Shown here piece after piece: positions 1-9,100 of a DNA stretch of 53,342 bases. The notes below the pieces were generated by a model that worked only from the letters and a program-made list of their open reading frames with translations, did not search any database and was not told the origin of the DNA. The DNA lies in contig NZ_JAGRPM010000061.1 in assembly GCF_019449565.1 (NCBI RefSeq), positions 1 through 53,342 on the forward strand, in the 5' to 3' direction. Source of the stretch: Rhodoblastus sp. GTDB taxonomy: Bacteria > Pseudomonadota > Alphaproteobacteria > Rhizobiales > Beijerinckiaceae. How positions within the stretch are numbered: position 1 is the stretch's first letter; each line of letters begins with the position of its first letter. The translations under genes were made by a program, and so were the position numbers.

Positions 1-74
1 CCCTGTGAAATCAGCACGTCGACTTGACGAAGCTTGGCGACAATCTCTTCCGGTTTGTGTCTCTTCCCTGCCAT
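1..74 (-). CDS. IS3-family transposase OrfA, N-terminal fragment
   Basis: ATG at 74-72, preceded by GGAGG. The first residues read MAGKRHKPEEIVAKLRQVD, the well-known opening of OrfA of IS407/IS3-type elements, a small helix-turn-helix protein that binds the IS ends and is extended by frameshifting into the OrfB catalytic integrase. Only about 25 codons are inside the window, so nothing can be said about whether the element is intact. Confidence 0.75.
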   Translation of the reverse strand, partial: MAGKRHKPEEIVAKLRQVDVLISQ

Positions 75-142
75 CCTTCTGTCCTCCGGCCGGTGCGAAA
101 ACCATACTTCATGGAGGACCACTTTTCAGGGGGCAGACCAGA
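1..142 (-). mobile_element. Left end of an IS3-family (IS407-like) insertion sequence, cut by the window edge
   Basis: Read on the minus strand, the sequence entering from about 142 starts TGGTCTGCCCCCTGAAAAGT, the type of terminal sequence seen at ends of IS3-family elements. A ribosome-binding GGAGG and a transposase OrfA start follow within 70 bases. The element interrupts the hsdR fragment on its right: the hsdR reading frame is recognisable up to its '...RALAIYA' stretch and then turns into IS sequence. The exact boundary (140-145) and the target duplication cannot be fixed because the other end lies outside the window. Confidence 0.7.
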
Positions 143-1016
143 CTGCATAGATCGCCAAGGCGCGCTGGAGATTGCGGAAGATGCCGACGTAATCGACGAT
201 CAGGCCAGCCTTCTTGCCCGGCGCGTTGCGGTTGGCGCGGGCGATGGTTTGCATCAGCGTGTGGTTCTTCATCGGCTTGTCGAGGTAGATTGTCGAGCAA
301 GTCGGCACGTCGAAGCCGGTGATCCACATGGCGCAGACGAAGACGAGGCGCAGCGGGTCGCTGGCCTTCTTGAACCGCTCGTCGAGCTTTTCGTCGAGCA
401 TCCGCCGCCGGTGCGGGCGGATGTCGAGGCCTTTGGCGTCCATGTCGGCGATTTCGTTCTGGCTCTGGCTGACGATCAGCGCCATGTCGGTTTCGCGCAT
501 GAAGGCGATGACGGCGGCCTCGGCCTCGCGCAGCTCCTCGGCCACGCCCGGCAGCGCGGCCTCTCGCCGCAAAATCTCGGCGTCCCAGGCGGCGCGCACT
601 TTGGTCATCATGCGCAAAGCCGTCGCCTTGTCGATGGCGACGAACATGGCCTTGCCGCGATAGCCGCGCCCGACGAAATGCCGCACCAGATCCTCGGCGA
701 TGCGGTCGAGACGGTCGTCGCGAGTGATCAGGTGATATTGCCGGCCCAGCCGCCTTTCGAGCTCGTGCTCCTGATCCTCGTCGAGATCGGCTTCTTCGAT
801 GACGGCCGCGAGATCGTCGGCGAAGGCATCGTTGACGAATTCGAGCTCGGGGATGCGGTTTTCGTAAAACAGTGGGACGGTCGCGCCGTCCTCGGTCGAT
901 TGCTGGTAGGTGTAGGTCGAGACGTAGTCGCCGAAGACGTCGCGCGTCTTCTCTTCGCCCGCCATCAAGGGCGTACCGGTGAAGCCGATGAAGGCGGCGT
1001 TGGGCAAGGGGTCCAT
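143..1016 (-). pseudogene. hsdR: Type I restriction enzyme HsdR, internal fragment (motor-domain half)
   Basis: About 290 codons with clear HsdR features of the superfamily 2 translocase: the FTGTPL motif near the upstream end, a central acidic/coiled region, an ITGFDVP motif and the QTIARANR motif VI close to the downstream end. HsdR is normally about 1000 residues and has an N-terminal nuclease domain. Here the nuclease domain, the Walker A/B half and the C-terminal helical domain are all missing. The upstream end is joined to a terC fragment at about 1012-1018, and the downstream end is cut by the IS. No hsdM or hsdS is in the window. An open frame continues past the junction into terC antisense, so a chimeric product is formally possible but unlikely to be functional. 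Confidence 0.85.
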
Positions 1017-1311
1017 GCATCTCATCGTGTTCGGCCTGTTGCTGTCGGCGCCGCTGGTGATGTTCGGCGCCCGTTTCCTGGCGTCTCTGATGCTGCGTTT
1101 TCCCATTCTGATCTGGGCGGGCGCCGTCGTTCTCGGCTGGGCTGGCGGCGAATTGATTGCAGGCGATCCCGTCTGGAGTCGTCTGGGCCTGATGGCGGGG
1201 CCTCCCGAACAATTGATAGGGGCGATCGCCAGCGCGATCGTGCTCTGCGTGGCGATAGTGGCGAGCCGCCGCGGCGACGCGAGAGAAGGCGCCAAGGAAC
1301 TCGCCGGCTAA
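1015..1311 (+). pseudogene. TerC/YjbE-family membrane protein, 3' fragment
   Basis: The last ~98 residues resemble the C-terminal half of TerC/YjbE-type integral membrane proteins (associated with metal ion export). Hydrophobic segments run from HLIVFGLLLSAPLVMFGA, through FPILIWAGAVVLGW followed by a GGE motif, to a last segment ending before the basic tail. Full-length relatives are about 220-250 residues, so the first half is missing. The homology begins at about 1018, exactly where hsdR homology ends on the other strand, so the two genes were joined by a deletion or recombination. A good terminator follows the stop. No credible ribosome-binding site precedes the ATG at 1015. Confidence 0.7.
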
Positions 1312-1317
1312 GTTGAA

Positions 1318-1345
1318 AAGAGCGGCCTCGGGCCGCTCTTTTCTT
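1318..1345 (+). terminator. Rho-independent terminator after the terC fragment
   Basis: A 10-bp inverted repeat (AAGAGCGGCC / GGCCGCTCTT) with a 3-base loop is followed by TTCTTT. It lies seven bases after the terC stop, which supports this having been the end of a real transcription unit before truncation. Confidence 0.85.
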
Positions 1346-1374
1346 TGATCGTTTCGGACGCGTGACCGCGCGGC

Positions 1375-1809
1375 TTATTTGCGGCGCGCCGGCGCCTTTT
1401 TCTTTGGCGCGGCGGGCTCGGCGGCTGCGGGGGCTTCGGCCTCGTCGTCGAGGTCGAGTTCTTCCTCGGCTTCGATCAGTTCGCGCTTCTTGGCGCGGCG
1501 CGCGGCCGATTTTGCGATGGCGGCGTCGAAGCCCTCTTCGGCGCCATCCTCGAAGCCGCGGCGGAAGACGTTGTTTTCCGGCAGCAGCTCGACCAGGAAC
1601 ACCGCGCTGAACACCGCCCCGAAGGCGAGGCCGTAGGCCGCGTGATAGGCGCCGGAATGGGCGGTGGCCTTGACCTTGCGCGCGGCGACCTTGGCCGAGG
1701 CGCTGGCGTTGGCCGCGGCATGGTTGAGAGAGCCGGCGGCGCTCTCGATGGCCTCGCCCAGGCCGGCGAGCGGGTCGGACTGGAGGGTGGCTTCTTGCTC
1801 GGTGGACAT
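1375..1809 (-). CDS. Hypothetical protein with one membrane segment and a charged Ala/Pro/Lys-rich tail
   Basis: 144 residues, ATG at 1809 with AGGAGA eight bases upstream. The first ~60 residues are Ala-rich and predicted helical. Next comes one hydrophobic stretch (GLAFGAVFSAVFLVELL, about residues 60-77), a soluble stretch (RRGFEDGAEEGFDAA), an acidic run and a terminal Ala/Pro/Lys/Arg low-complexity tail ending PARRK. This looks like an inner-membrane-anchored protein with a disordered, possibly nucleic-acid- or envelope-interacting tail. I do not recognise a named family. It lies head-to-tail with the permease on the same strand, 80 bp downstream of its stop, so the two may be co-transcribed. 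Confidence 0.75.
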   Translation of the reverse strand: MSTEQEATLQSDPLAGLGEAIESAAGSLNHAAANASASAKVAARKVKATAHSGAYHAAYGLAFGAVFSAVFLVELLPENNVFRRGFEDGAEEGFDAAIAKSAARRAKKRELIEAEEELDLDDEAEAPAAAEPAAPKKKAPARRK

Positions 1810-1892
1810 GGTCGCATTCTCCTTGTGATTTTGCGCCGTTTGGCGGGATTTGCCGTTTGGTTCCCGGGGTGTTTGCTCCGCGCTCGGCTCCG

Positions 1893-3335
1893 TCAGTGCG
1901 GAGCGTCCTTTCCTTCAAAAACCTCGTCGATGGCCTCTGGCTTGGATTTGCGCAGCGAGAACAGCCAGGCCGCGCCCAGAGCCATGAAGGCCAGATAGAC
2001 CCAGACGAGGATATTGTTGGGATAGGCGGGCGGCGGGAACAGGTCGCTGCCCGACACGCCGATCACGCCGAGGAAGGGAATGATCATGAAGCCGGCCGCG
2101 ACCAGCGCGACCACGATCGCCCCGGTGGTCAGCTCGCCGATCTTGCGCAGATAGGCCGGCGCCGCGAGCGAGATCAGCACATAGACCGAGAGGAAGCCGA
2201 AGCTGCAGAGCGTGCCGAAATAGCCCTGGCTGTCGAATTCGCTGACGCCGAACAGGGAAGGGGCCAGCGCGACGAAGAAGGTCAGCAGCGCGGCGAAGGC
2301 GACGGCGACATGGGGCGTCTCGTTGCGCGGATGGATCGAGCCCAGCACGCGGGGCGCGACGCCATGACGGGCCATCGAGAAGATGATGCGCGAGGTGGCG
2401 CTGATCGAGGCCAGCGTGCAGGAGAAGAAGCTCAGCAGAATGCCGACATTGATGAAGGCGCCGAGCCATCCGACGCCGAGCTTGCCCGACAGCAGGAACA
2501 GCGGGGATTCCGTCTTGGCGAGATCTTCGGGGAGGTCGCGGAAGCCCAGGATGACGACATAGGCCATGAAGATGAAGACGGCGCCGGAGACCATGACGCT
2601 CTGGATGACGGATTTGGGGATGGTGCGCAGCGGATCCTTGGCCTCTTCGCCGAGCGAAGTCGAGCTTTCGAAGCCTGAGAAGGCGAACACGACCAGCACG
2701 ACGCCCATCAGGACGCCGCCGGGGGTGGCGCCTTGCAGCGTCAATTGCTGATGATCGAGCGCGAAGCCGTGATGGCGCCACACCACGATGCCGAGGGCCA
2801 GCACGGCGGCGATGGCGGCGCCCTCGAAGGCGAGCATGGCCCTGGCGGAGAGCTGCACGTCGCGGCTGGCCAGATAAATGGCGGCGACGGTGGCGGCGCC
2901 CGACAGAATGACGGAAGGAATGGAGAGGCCGACGGCGTCGAGCAGGCCTTTGGCGGTGACGACGAAGCCGCAGAGCGTGGACATGCCGGTGAGCATGTAG
3001 CCAAACAGCAGGGCCCAGCCGCCGAGCACGCCGGCGGTTGGGCCGAGGCCCTTGACGATATAGCTGTAGAGCGAGCCGGCCGACGCCGACCGCCGGGCGA
3101 ACTGGTTGATGTTGAGGCTGACGAGGACCAGCCCGACCATGCCGAACAGAAAGCTCAGCCAGGTTCCATTGCCGGCCGAGGCGAAGATGAGACCAAGAAC
3201 CGCGGCGGGAACCGTCGAAGGCGCGATCACCGAAACAGACTGCGCCAACACCTCGACATAACTCAGGCATTGCGATTTCAGTCCAGGGCCATTGACCGGA
3301 ACAAAAGCGGCTTGCTGCTGCGATTGAACGGTCAT
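1893..3335 (-). CDS. APC-superfamily amino-acid/amine permease
   Basis: 480 residues from the ATG at 3335, which has a GGGGGA ribosome site; an upstream in-frame ATG at 3395 lacks one. The protein is almost entirely hydrophobic, with about 12 transmembrane segments. Family hallmarks include the unwound first helix region (SVIAPSTVPAAV), a GxLYSY motif in TM3, a FSGFESSTSLGEEAKDP motif in TM6 and a cytoplasmic NETPHVAV loop. These place it among APC amino-acid/amine transporters. The substrate cannot be read from sequence, and neighbouring genes give no clue. A sigma70-like promoter lies about 110 bp upstream. Confidence 0.88.
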   Translation of the reverse strand: MTVQSQQQAAFVPVNGPGLKSQCLSYVEVLAQSVSVIAPSTVPAAVLGLIFASAGNGTWLSFLFGMVGLVLVSLNINQFARRSASAGSLYSYIVKGLGPTAGVLGGWALLFGYMLTGMSTLCGFVVTAKGLLDAVGLSIPSVILSGAATVAAIYLASRDVQLSARAMLAFEGAAIAAVLALGIVVWRHHGFALDHQQLTLQGATPGGVLMGVVLVVFAFSGFESSTSLGEEAKDPLRTIPKSVIQSVMVSGAVFIFMAYVVILGFRDLPEDLAKTESPLFLLSGKLGVGWLGAFINVGILLSFFSCTLASISATSRIIFSMARHGVAPRVLGSIHPRNETPHVAVAFAALLTFFVALAPSLFGVSEFDSQGYFGTLCSFGFLSVYVLISLAAPAYLRKIGELTTGAIVVALVAAGFMIIPFLGVIGVSGSDLFPPPAYPNNILVWVYLAFMALGAAWLFSLRKSKPEAIDEVFEGKDAPH

Positions 3336-3442
3336 GTCCGGGTCCCCCAAAGTTGAAATGTTGCAAAGGAGGCGTCGGCCGATCGATCGCGCCAACAGCG
3401 ATCAGGGGACGATCAACACGCCATTTGATCGTTCGCATCTGA

Positions 3443-3471
3443 CCGATATGGCCAATACTTTCTCATGTCAA
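3443..3471 (-). promoter_or_regulatory. Putative sigma70 promoter for the permease
   Basis: On the minus strand TTGACA (3471-3466) is followed, after exactly 17 bases, by TATCGG (3448-3443). The -35 box is perfect and the -10 box is weak. It points at the permease start about 110 bp downstream. Confidence 0.45.
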
Positions 3472-4112
3472 TTTGATGACACCACCTCGATAAGTTGATG
3501 TTTTCCGTCGATAAAACAACATTCTAGGAACAGAAAGATGAGGAAAAACAGGCCCTTCCAGATTATCGTCAGGCGTCGCCGAGCGTCGCGGCTCCCAGGA
3601 TAGATTTAAATTCTACATTCGCAGCCAGCTGGTGCTGAAGTCATCGAAAAAAAAGAAAATTATTCTACGCTTTTTTTACTTGAAACCTGCACTCGTTTGC
3701 TGGGCGATCGACAATCGCTCTGAAATATACCGGATCCCGGGCGCAGACCGGTATCGAGCCTTCAATCCGAAGCCCGGACGAGCAGGGCGCGACGCCCGCG
3801 CTGAATTTCGCGGCGGCGCAATATTGTCAAGTAATCGGGCGGCCACGCGGCCACGGCCGCGCCAAGGCATCGACCCTCGAACCTTAAAAAAAATGCCTCC
3901 AGCAGGGCGCCGTCGCTGAACCGAAGAGTTTTTCAATGGAATCAGCTTGGAGGCGTCGTTCGCTGATACCAGCGAAGAGCCGCTTTCGAGCCGAACAGAG
4001 ACATTTATTCGTCCGCCGGCGATCACGGTTGTCGAAATAGTCGGATTTAACCATTCCTGACTGTTCTTTTCATGCGTTCGCGGGAAATTTCCCTATGCTT
4101 GCGCTGCAGATG
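3472..4112. other. Intergenic region without convincing genes
   Basis: About 640 bp between the permease promoter and the immunity-like gene. It is more A+T-rich than the surroundings, especially 3600-3690, which has runs of A and T. Two short open frames (3632-3919 plus, 3676-4026 minus) overlap each other and have no ribosome site or recognisable product. CCAGCAGGGCG-like strings recur loosely but without a defined repeat. I see no RNA gene. This is probably scar DNA next to the decayed toxin locus. Confidence 0.5.
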
Positions 4113-4524
4113 CTAGTTTTGTCCGTCAACTTTTTTTATCGCCTCGATAATCTGCTCCGGCGTTGCGATAAGGATCGGTTCGCCGAGCTTTTCGATCATG
4201 GTCGCGGGAAGGTGATTGCGCACGAAGGTTTGAGCGATCACTGGGCCGCCGCCCGGCCAGTATAAGCAGTTTGGCGTCTGTTGGAGGACGGAGAGGATGG
4301 CGCGCCAAAATTCAAAGCTTGCTGGGGGTCTCGAGACGGAAAGTCCGGCGGATGGTTTATCTTTGCCCACTCTCAGTTCGGTCGGGCTGCCGTCCGGGTA
4401 TTCCAAGATGAACACATCCGAGCACTTCCCGACACAATGCTCCAGGAACAACGTTGATATTATTTTATCGGGCAGATTAACCGCTCGACCATTTTGGAAG
4501 CTTTGAAAAAATATCAAAGCTCAT
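4113..4524 (-). pseudogene. Small immunity-like protein, frameshifted near its start
   Basis: The likely original start is ATG at 4524, giving MSFDIF. After six T's the frame must shift to continue into the long open frame (FQSFQNGRAV...), which runs to 4113 and contains CLYWPGGGP and a C-terminal EQIIEAIKK. With eight T's the N-terminus would read MSFDIFFQSFQNG, matching small proteins that begin MSFDIF and often accompany polymorphic toxins (from memory). A TTG at 4517 could instead start the intact 134-residue frame and would overlap the upstream TGA. A dead gene, homopolymer slippage or a sequencing error are all possible. Base composition is lower in G+C than in neighbours. Confidence 0.5.
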
Positions 4525-4849
4525 GGTGACCCCACGGGGGTATAAAATCGGCCTTTAATTTGTCGATCCCTTCGCACCAATCCTCCCAGCCGCCTTTGTC
4601 TGTCATGGCGAATTCATATCCTGGCCCTTTTGCTTCCGACATAGTCCCGTCAGTCGTCCGGCAACCATCAGACATGACGCCATTCAGATAAACCGCCGTT
4701 CCGCGCGGTAGGCCGGTAATCTGCTGCTGATAGGCAGCAGCGCGGTCGCTGTTGCCGCTTGGTCGGTCTGGTGAAGGATCGGGACAAAGTTTTGGCTGGC
4801 CGGAGGCGTCGTCCTTCGCGGCGGGACTATCGTCCTTCGCTCCAGGTGT
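4514..4849 (-). pseudogene. Remnant of a polymorphic toxin C-terminal domain (Tox-REase-5-like)
   Basis: A 111-codon open frame on the minus strand, without any start codon, ends at TGA 4516-4514. It contains a linker with KLCPDP, a QQITGLPRGTAVYLNGV stretch and the motif DGTMSEAKGPGYEFA. The EAKGPGY core resembles the PD-(D/E)XK-type active site of restriction-endonuclease-fold toxin 5 domains. The expected following half of the fold, usually ending in a PIEWHFAE-like strand, is absent, and the frame ends soon after GIDKL. The upstream toxin body is also missing: the frame runs without interruption back to the stop codon of the transglutaminase. It overlaps the immunity-like gene, the usual toxin-immunity order. 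Confidence 0.6.
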
Positions 4850-5761
4850 TTAGTCCGCGAGTGGCGAATCGCTTTCCACGATTGGCGCGGCGCTTACCGC
4901 GACGCAGACATCAAGCCCTATGGGGTCGTTCGGAGCGCCGACAAAACCACCTGAGATCGGGAGCGCCTGCTCGGCTGTCGGCGTGACGCCGACGCGGATC
5001 AGATTGGCGCCGGCGACGAGACCATTGGTCGGATCGTACTCCGTCCAGCCCGCCCCAGGCAGGTAGACGCTGCACCAGGCATGTGTGCTGCCGCCTCCCT
5101 GGGTCGCGCCCGAGGTATCATCATAGAGATATCCGGTGACGAAACGTGCGGCCAGACCGAGGCTGCGCAGAGCCTCCATCATCAGCACCGCGAAATCGCG
5201 GCATGTCCCTGACCCGAGAGTGAGCGTCTGGACCGGGGTCTGGGTGCCTTCTTCGTGACGCGCCCCATAGCGGAACTCGGCCTTGATCGCGTGCGTCATC
5301 GCCTCCAGCATCCTCAATGTTTGCGTAGGCCCGGAGTTCGAAATGAAGCGATGCGACCAGGCGTCGACAATTCCGTTCGGGTCAGGCGACTGGCGCTGCA
5401 GGAGGCCTGCAAGTTGAGGAATATCTTCCTCCGCATAGGAAAAGGGAAACAGTTCGGCCGACGGCTCCAGCGTGCAGGCCGGCAAGGTCGCGCCGGCTGG
5501 ACGGTGGGTCAGGTCAAGCGTCGAGACGATGCTGAGATGTTGCGTGCGCAATGTTTCGGGCCATTCGAGAAAACAGATGGAGTTGTTAAAAACATCATGT
5601 TTCCAGAGAATCCTGGCGGGAGGGGGATCAATTGTCAGCGTGGCTTGGTGCAAGCGCAGATCATGGCTGTCGTCTGGCCGGATCAACATGCGGTGACGGG
5701 TCAGCCCGACCGGGTTGCGATACGCATATGCGGTGGTGTGTACGATGCTGATGCGTGGCAT
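4850..5761 (-). CDS. Transglutaminase-like cysteine protease family protein
   Basis: 303 residues from the ATG at 5761; longer in-frame starts add a tail with no homology. The N-terminal ~90 residues match the beta-rich bacterial transglutaminase N-domain (HTTAYAYRNPVGLTRHRM). The papain-like core follows, with catalytic Cys187 in SGTCRDFA, His in THAWCSVYLPG and Asp in EYDPTNG. Such proteins are cytoplasmic or periplasmic peptidases or transglutaminases, often next to circularly permuted ATP-grasp proteins, but none of those partners is here. No signal peptide is visible. The gene stands alone between the toxin remnant and the giant phosphoesterase. Confidence 0.88.
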   Translation of the reverse strand: MPRISIVHTTAYAYRNPVGLTRHRMLIRPDDSHDLRLHQATLTIDPPPARILWKHDVFNNSICFLEWPETLRTQHLSIVSTLDLTHRPAGATLPACTLEPSAELFPFSYAEEDIPQLAGLLQRQSPDPNGIVDAWSHRFISNSGPTQTLRMLEAMTHAIKAEFRYGARHEEGTQTPVQTLTLGSGTCRDFAVLMMEALRSLGLAARFVTGYLYDDTSGATQGGGSTHAWCSVYLPGAGWTEYDPTNGLVAGANLIRVGVTPTAEQALPISGGFVGAPNDPIGLDVCVAVSAAPIVESDSPLAD

Positions 5762-6101
5762 GCGTTCCCCGGTGGCGCTTCTAGTGGCGCGAGTGGATTG
5801 GATGTTCCGATCGCGACTTATCTTACCACAAGAAAATCCTGCTCTGCGCGGCGTTGGGGCAGGACATTTTTGAGCCGATGCTGGTCTCTGGAACACCGAG
5901 AATAAGGCGTCTGATGGCGCCGGGGATACAGCAAAGAGTGATAATCCATCACCGTGGCGTTGATGCGCGGAATGCAGGGCGCCCGGATCACGCGCGACGT
6001 CGCGATCTCGCCAGAACTTCCCTTCAGGCCGCGTGAAAAAATTTTCAGCCGAGCGAAACATTGCGAGCGCCGACGGGGGGCGTCGACGCTCGTATCGATG
6101 G
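5762..6101. other. Intergenic region, nothing convincing
   Basis: About 340 bp upstream of the transglutaminase and downstream of the giant gene. Short overlapping open frames exist on both strands but show no ribosome sites, domain motifs or consistent codon bias. Confidence 0.4.
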
Positions 6102-6120
6102 GCCCGAAATCACTTCGGGC
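6102..6120 (-). terminator. Hairpin just after the giant gene
   Basis: Inverted repeat GCCCGAA / TTCGGGC with a 5-base loop begins about 10 bases after the stop codon. No T run follows on the minus strand, so it may be a 3'-end stabiliser or a Rho-dependent end rather than a classical terminator. Confidence 0.4.
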
Positions 6121-6129
6121 GCACATTCC

Positions 6130-9100
6130 TCAGGCGTTGGTCGCCGTGGAAAAATAAATGAACGGGTGTCCGTGCGCCGTATCGGCTGCGAGCTGGCCGC
6201 CGCTGGCAAAGCTCCCGGCATATTGGCCGAGCAAACCGAGATTGGCCGCGGGCGAGCCGCCCTCGATGAGCAGGGCGGCCACAGCGGCGGGTCCGCTCGC
6301 AATCTCGCCGCCCCCGCTAACTGGCGGGTCGGTCATCACGAGGGTTTGCGGCGCGGAACTCGCCGTTTCGCCGGCGGTCAGATTATTCGCGGTGATGATC
6401 AGATTGGCGACCGGCTGACCCGTTCCGGTATAGGTCGACGCCAAAGTGAGGTTGGAGATCGCCGAGCCCGTGGTCGCCGTGGTCTCGGCGACGGTCCATG
6501 TGAAGGTCCCATCCGCCTGTTTCGCGCTGGAGACGGTGTAGCCGCTTGGCGCGCTGATGGTCTCGTAGGACGGAAGCCCCGCGATGACCACAGAGAGACG
6601 GTCGTCGCCATCGAAGGGCGTCGCCGTGACGCCCAAAGCGACCGACCCGCCGGCCGCAACAAGCAGGGCCGAATTGGCGAGGGTCAGAGTTGGCGCCTCC
6701 GGCCCCTTGTCCTCGTCCACGGTCAGGGCGCGGGTCGCCTGGGCGGCGGCGTTTCCTGCGGCGTCGGAGACATTGGCGGCGACGGTATAGGCGCCGTCGG
6801 CGAGAGCGAGGGCCTGGGCGCCGGTGAGGGCGACCGACCATGAGTTGTTATTGGCCACGGTCGCCGTATAGCTCCCGACCACCGCATTTGTGCGGTCGAT
6901 GAGCTTGACGCTGACGGCTTGGCCGGTCTCGGCGCCGGAGGTCTTGCCGCTGATCGAGAAGCCCGCGGCAGCCTCGGTCCCGTTGAGGATATTGTCGCCG
7001 GCGATCGTGTTGATGGAGACAGTCGGCGCGGTCGTGTCGATTTTCAGGGTGCCCGCCGGATTCCTGGCTGCGCCGCTCACTACCGCCGCGTTGCCCGCTT
7101 TATCCTTGATGCTGCCGCCATTGGCCTGAAGCGACGAGACGGTCAGATCGGACGTATTCTGCCCTTGCGCGACGACATAGGTGAAAGCCAGCGCATTGGA
7201 GCCCGAGCCGCCGGCATAGGTCGCGACCCCTCCATCGTTCAGCGCCAGAGTGGGCGCCCCGGTGACGAAGACGCTCTCGCTGAAATTCACCGTCAGCGTC
7301 ACAGACTTGCCGGCATTCAGATTGGCGGTGGAAGGGTTGGTTATGACTGACGACACGGTCGGCGCCGCCGTGTCGAGCGTGGCGACGAAGATCGCCGACG
7401 GCGCGGAAATGTGGTTCGTCGCGTCGGTCGCCGTGGCCGTGAGGTTGTTGACGCCCTGCGTCAGCGTGATGTTGCTGGCCGTGGTCCAATTGCCATTCGC
7501 ATCGGCTACGACGGTCGCGACCAGATTGGCGCCGTCATAGAGCTTGACGGTGCTTTTGGCCTCGGCGGTTCCTTTGACGGCGACAGAGGCGACATTGGTG
7601 GTCCCGTCGGTCGCGCTTGTTCCATTATCGGGCGAGATGCCGGAAATCGCGGGGGCGGCGGGTGCTGTCGTGTCGAGCGTGGCGACGAAAGTCGCGGAGG
7701 GCGCCGAGATATTGCCGGCGGCGTCGGTTGCGGTGGCGGTGAAACTGTTCACGCCTTCCGCAAGCGTGATGTTGCTTGCCGTGGTCCATTTGCCGCTGCC
7801 GTCCACGGCGACGGTCGCGACAAGGGCCGCGCCTTCATAGAGCGTGACGGTGCCGCCGGCCTCAGCGGTTCCGCTCACGGCCACGGTGGCGGCGGTGGTA
7901 ATCCCATCCGTCGCGCTCGTGCCGGTGTCCGGAGAGATCCCGGTAATGACCGGGAGACCAGGCGCCGCCGTATCCAGCGTTGCAACATAGGTCGCCGACG
8001 GCGCTGAGAGATTGCCCGCCGCATCGGTCGCGGTGGCGGTGAGATTGTTGACGCCCTGCGTCAGCGTGATGTTGCTTGCCGTGGTCCAGGCGCCGCCGCC
8101 GTCGGCGGAGACGGTCTCGACCAGAATGGCGCCGTCATAGAGCTGCACCGTGCTATTGGCCTCGGCGCTGCCGCTCACGGCGACGGAGGCGATATTGGTG
8201 AGGCCGTCGGTCGCGCTCTTCCCGCTGTCGGGCGAGATCCCGGAAATGGCCGGGAGGCCCGGCGCCGTCGTGTCGAGCGTTGCGGCGAATATCGCGGACG
8301 GCGCGGAGACATTGTTCAACGCGTCGGTCGCGGTGGCGGTCAGATTGTTGACGCCCACCGCGAGCGTGATCTTGCCCGACGTCGCCCAGGCGCCATTGGA
8401 GTCCGCGAGCAGCGTCGCCACCAGAACGCCGTCGTCATAGAGCTGGACGCTGCTGCCGGCTTCGGCGGTTCCGCTAACGGCGACGGAGGCGACATTGGTG
8501 ATCCCGTCGGAGGCGCTCGTCCCGCTATCGGGCGAGATCCCGGCGATCACGGGTTGGGCCGGCGGCGTCGTGTCGAGCGTCGCGATGAAGGCCCCGGAAG
8601 GCGCCGAGACATTGCCTGCGGCGTCGGTCGCGGTGGCGGTGAGACTGTTCACGCCTTCCGCAAGCGTGACGTTGGTCGATGTCGTCCAGGCGCCATTGGA
8701 ATCGGCGACCAGCGTCGCGATCAGGGTCGCTCCGTCATAGAGCCGGACCGTGCTGCTGGCCTCGGCGGTTCCGCTGACGGCGACAGAGGCGACATTGGTG
8801 AGGCCGTCAGTCGCGCTCGCCCCCGCGTCGGGCGAGATGCCGGCGATGGACGGCGCGTCCGGAACATTGGTGTCGATGAGCAGGATCCCGGCGGGATTGG
8901 CGGCGGCGCCATCCAGAATGGCCAGGTTTCCCGAGGCGTCCTTGATGTCGCCGCCGTCCGGCACGAGCCCCAGCACGGTCAGATCGAATGTATTCTGCCC
9001 CGACGTCACGACATAGGTGAAGGTCAGCGCGTTCGTGCCGGAGCCTCCCGCATAGGTCGCGATTCCGCCGTCGTTCAGCACCAGGAATGGCGACCCGGCG

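Noticed and set aside
24..1316. 430-residue open frame on the plus strand
   Set aside because: Antisense to the hsdR fragment, where helicase motifs are clear. Its 3' part only overlaps the terC fragment in another frame.
3632..4026. Two overlapping small open frames in the intergenic region
   Set aside because: They oppose each other, have no ribosome sites and no similarity that I recognise.
4850..4852. Read-through of the transglutaminase stop into the toxin fragment
   Set aside because: The frames match across the TAA, but there is no read-through context or recoding element that I can see, and the toxin fragment is itself incomplete. Decay after fusion or deletion is simpler.
7367..8866. 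CRISPR-like periodic array
   Set aside because: The 300-bp units are protein-coding and in frame throughout, without short direct repeats separated by unique spacers. No cas genes are present.
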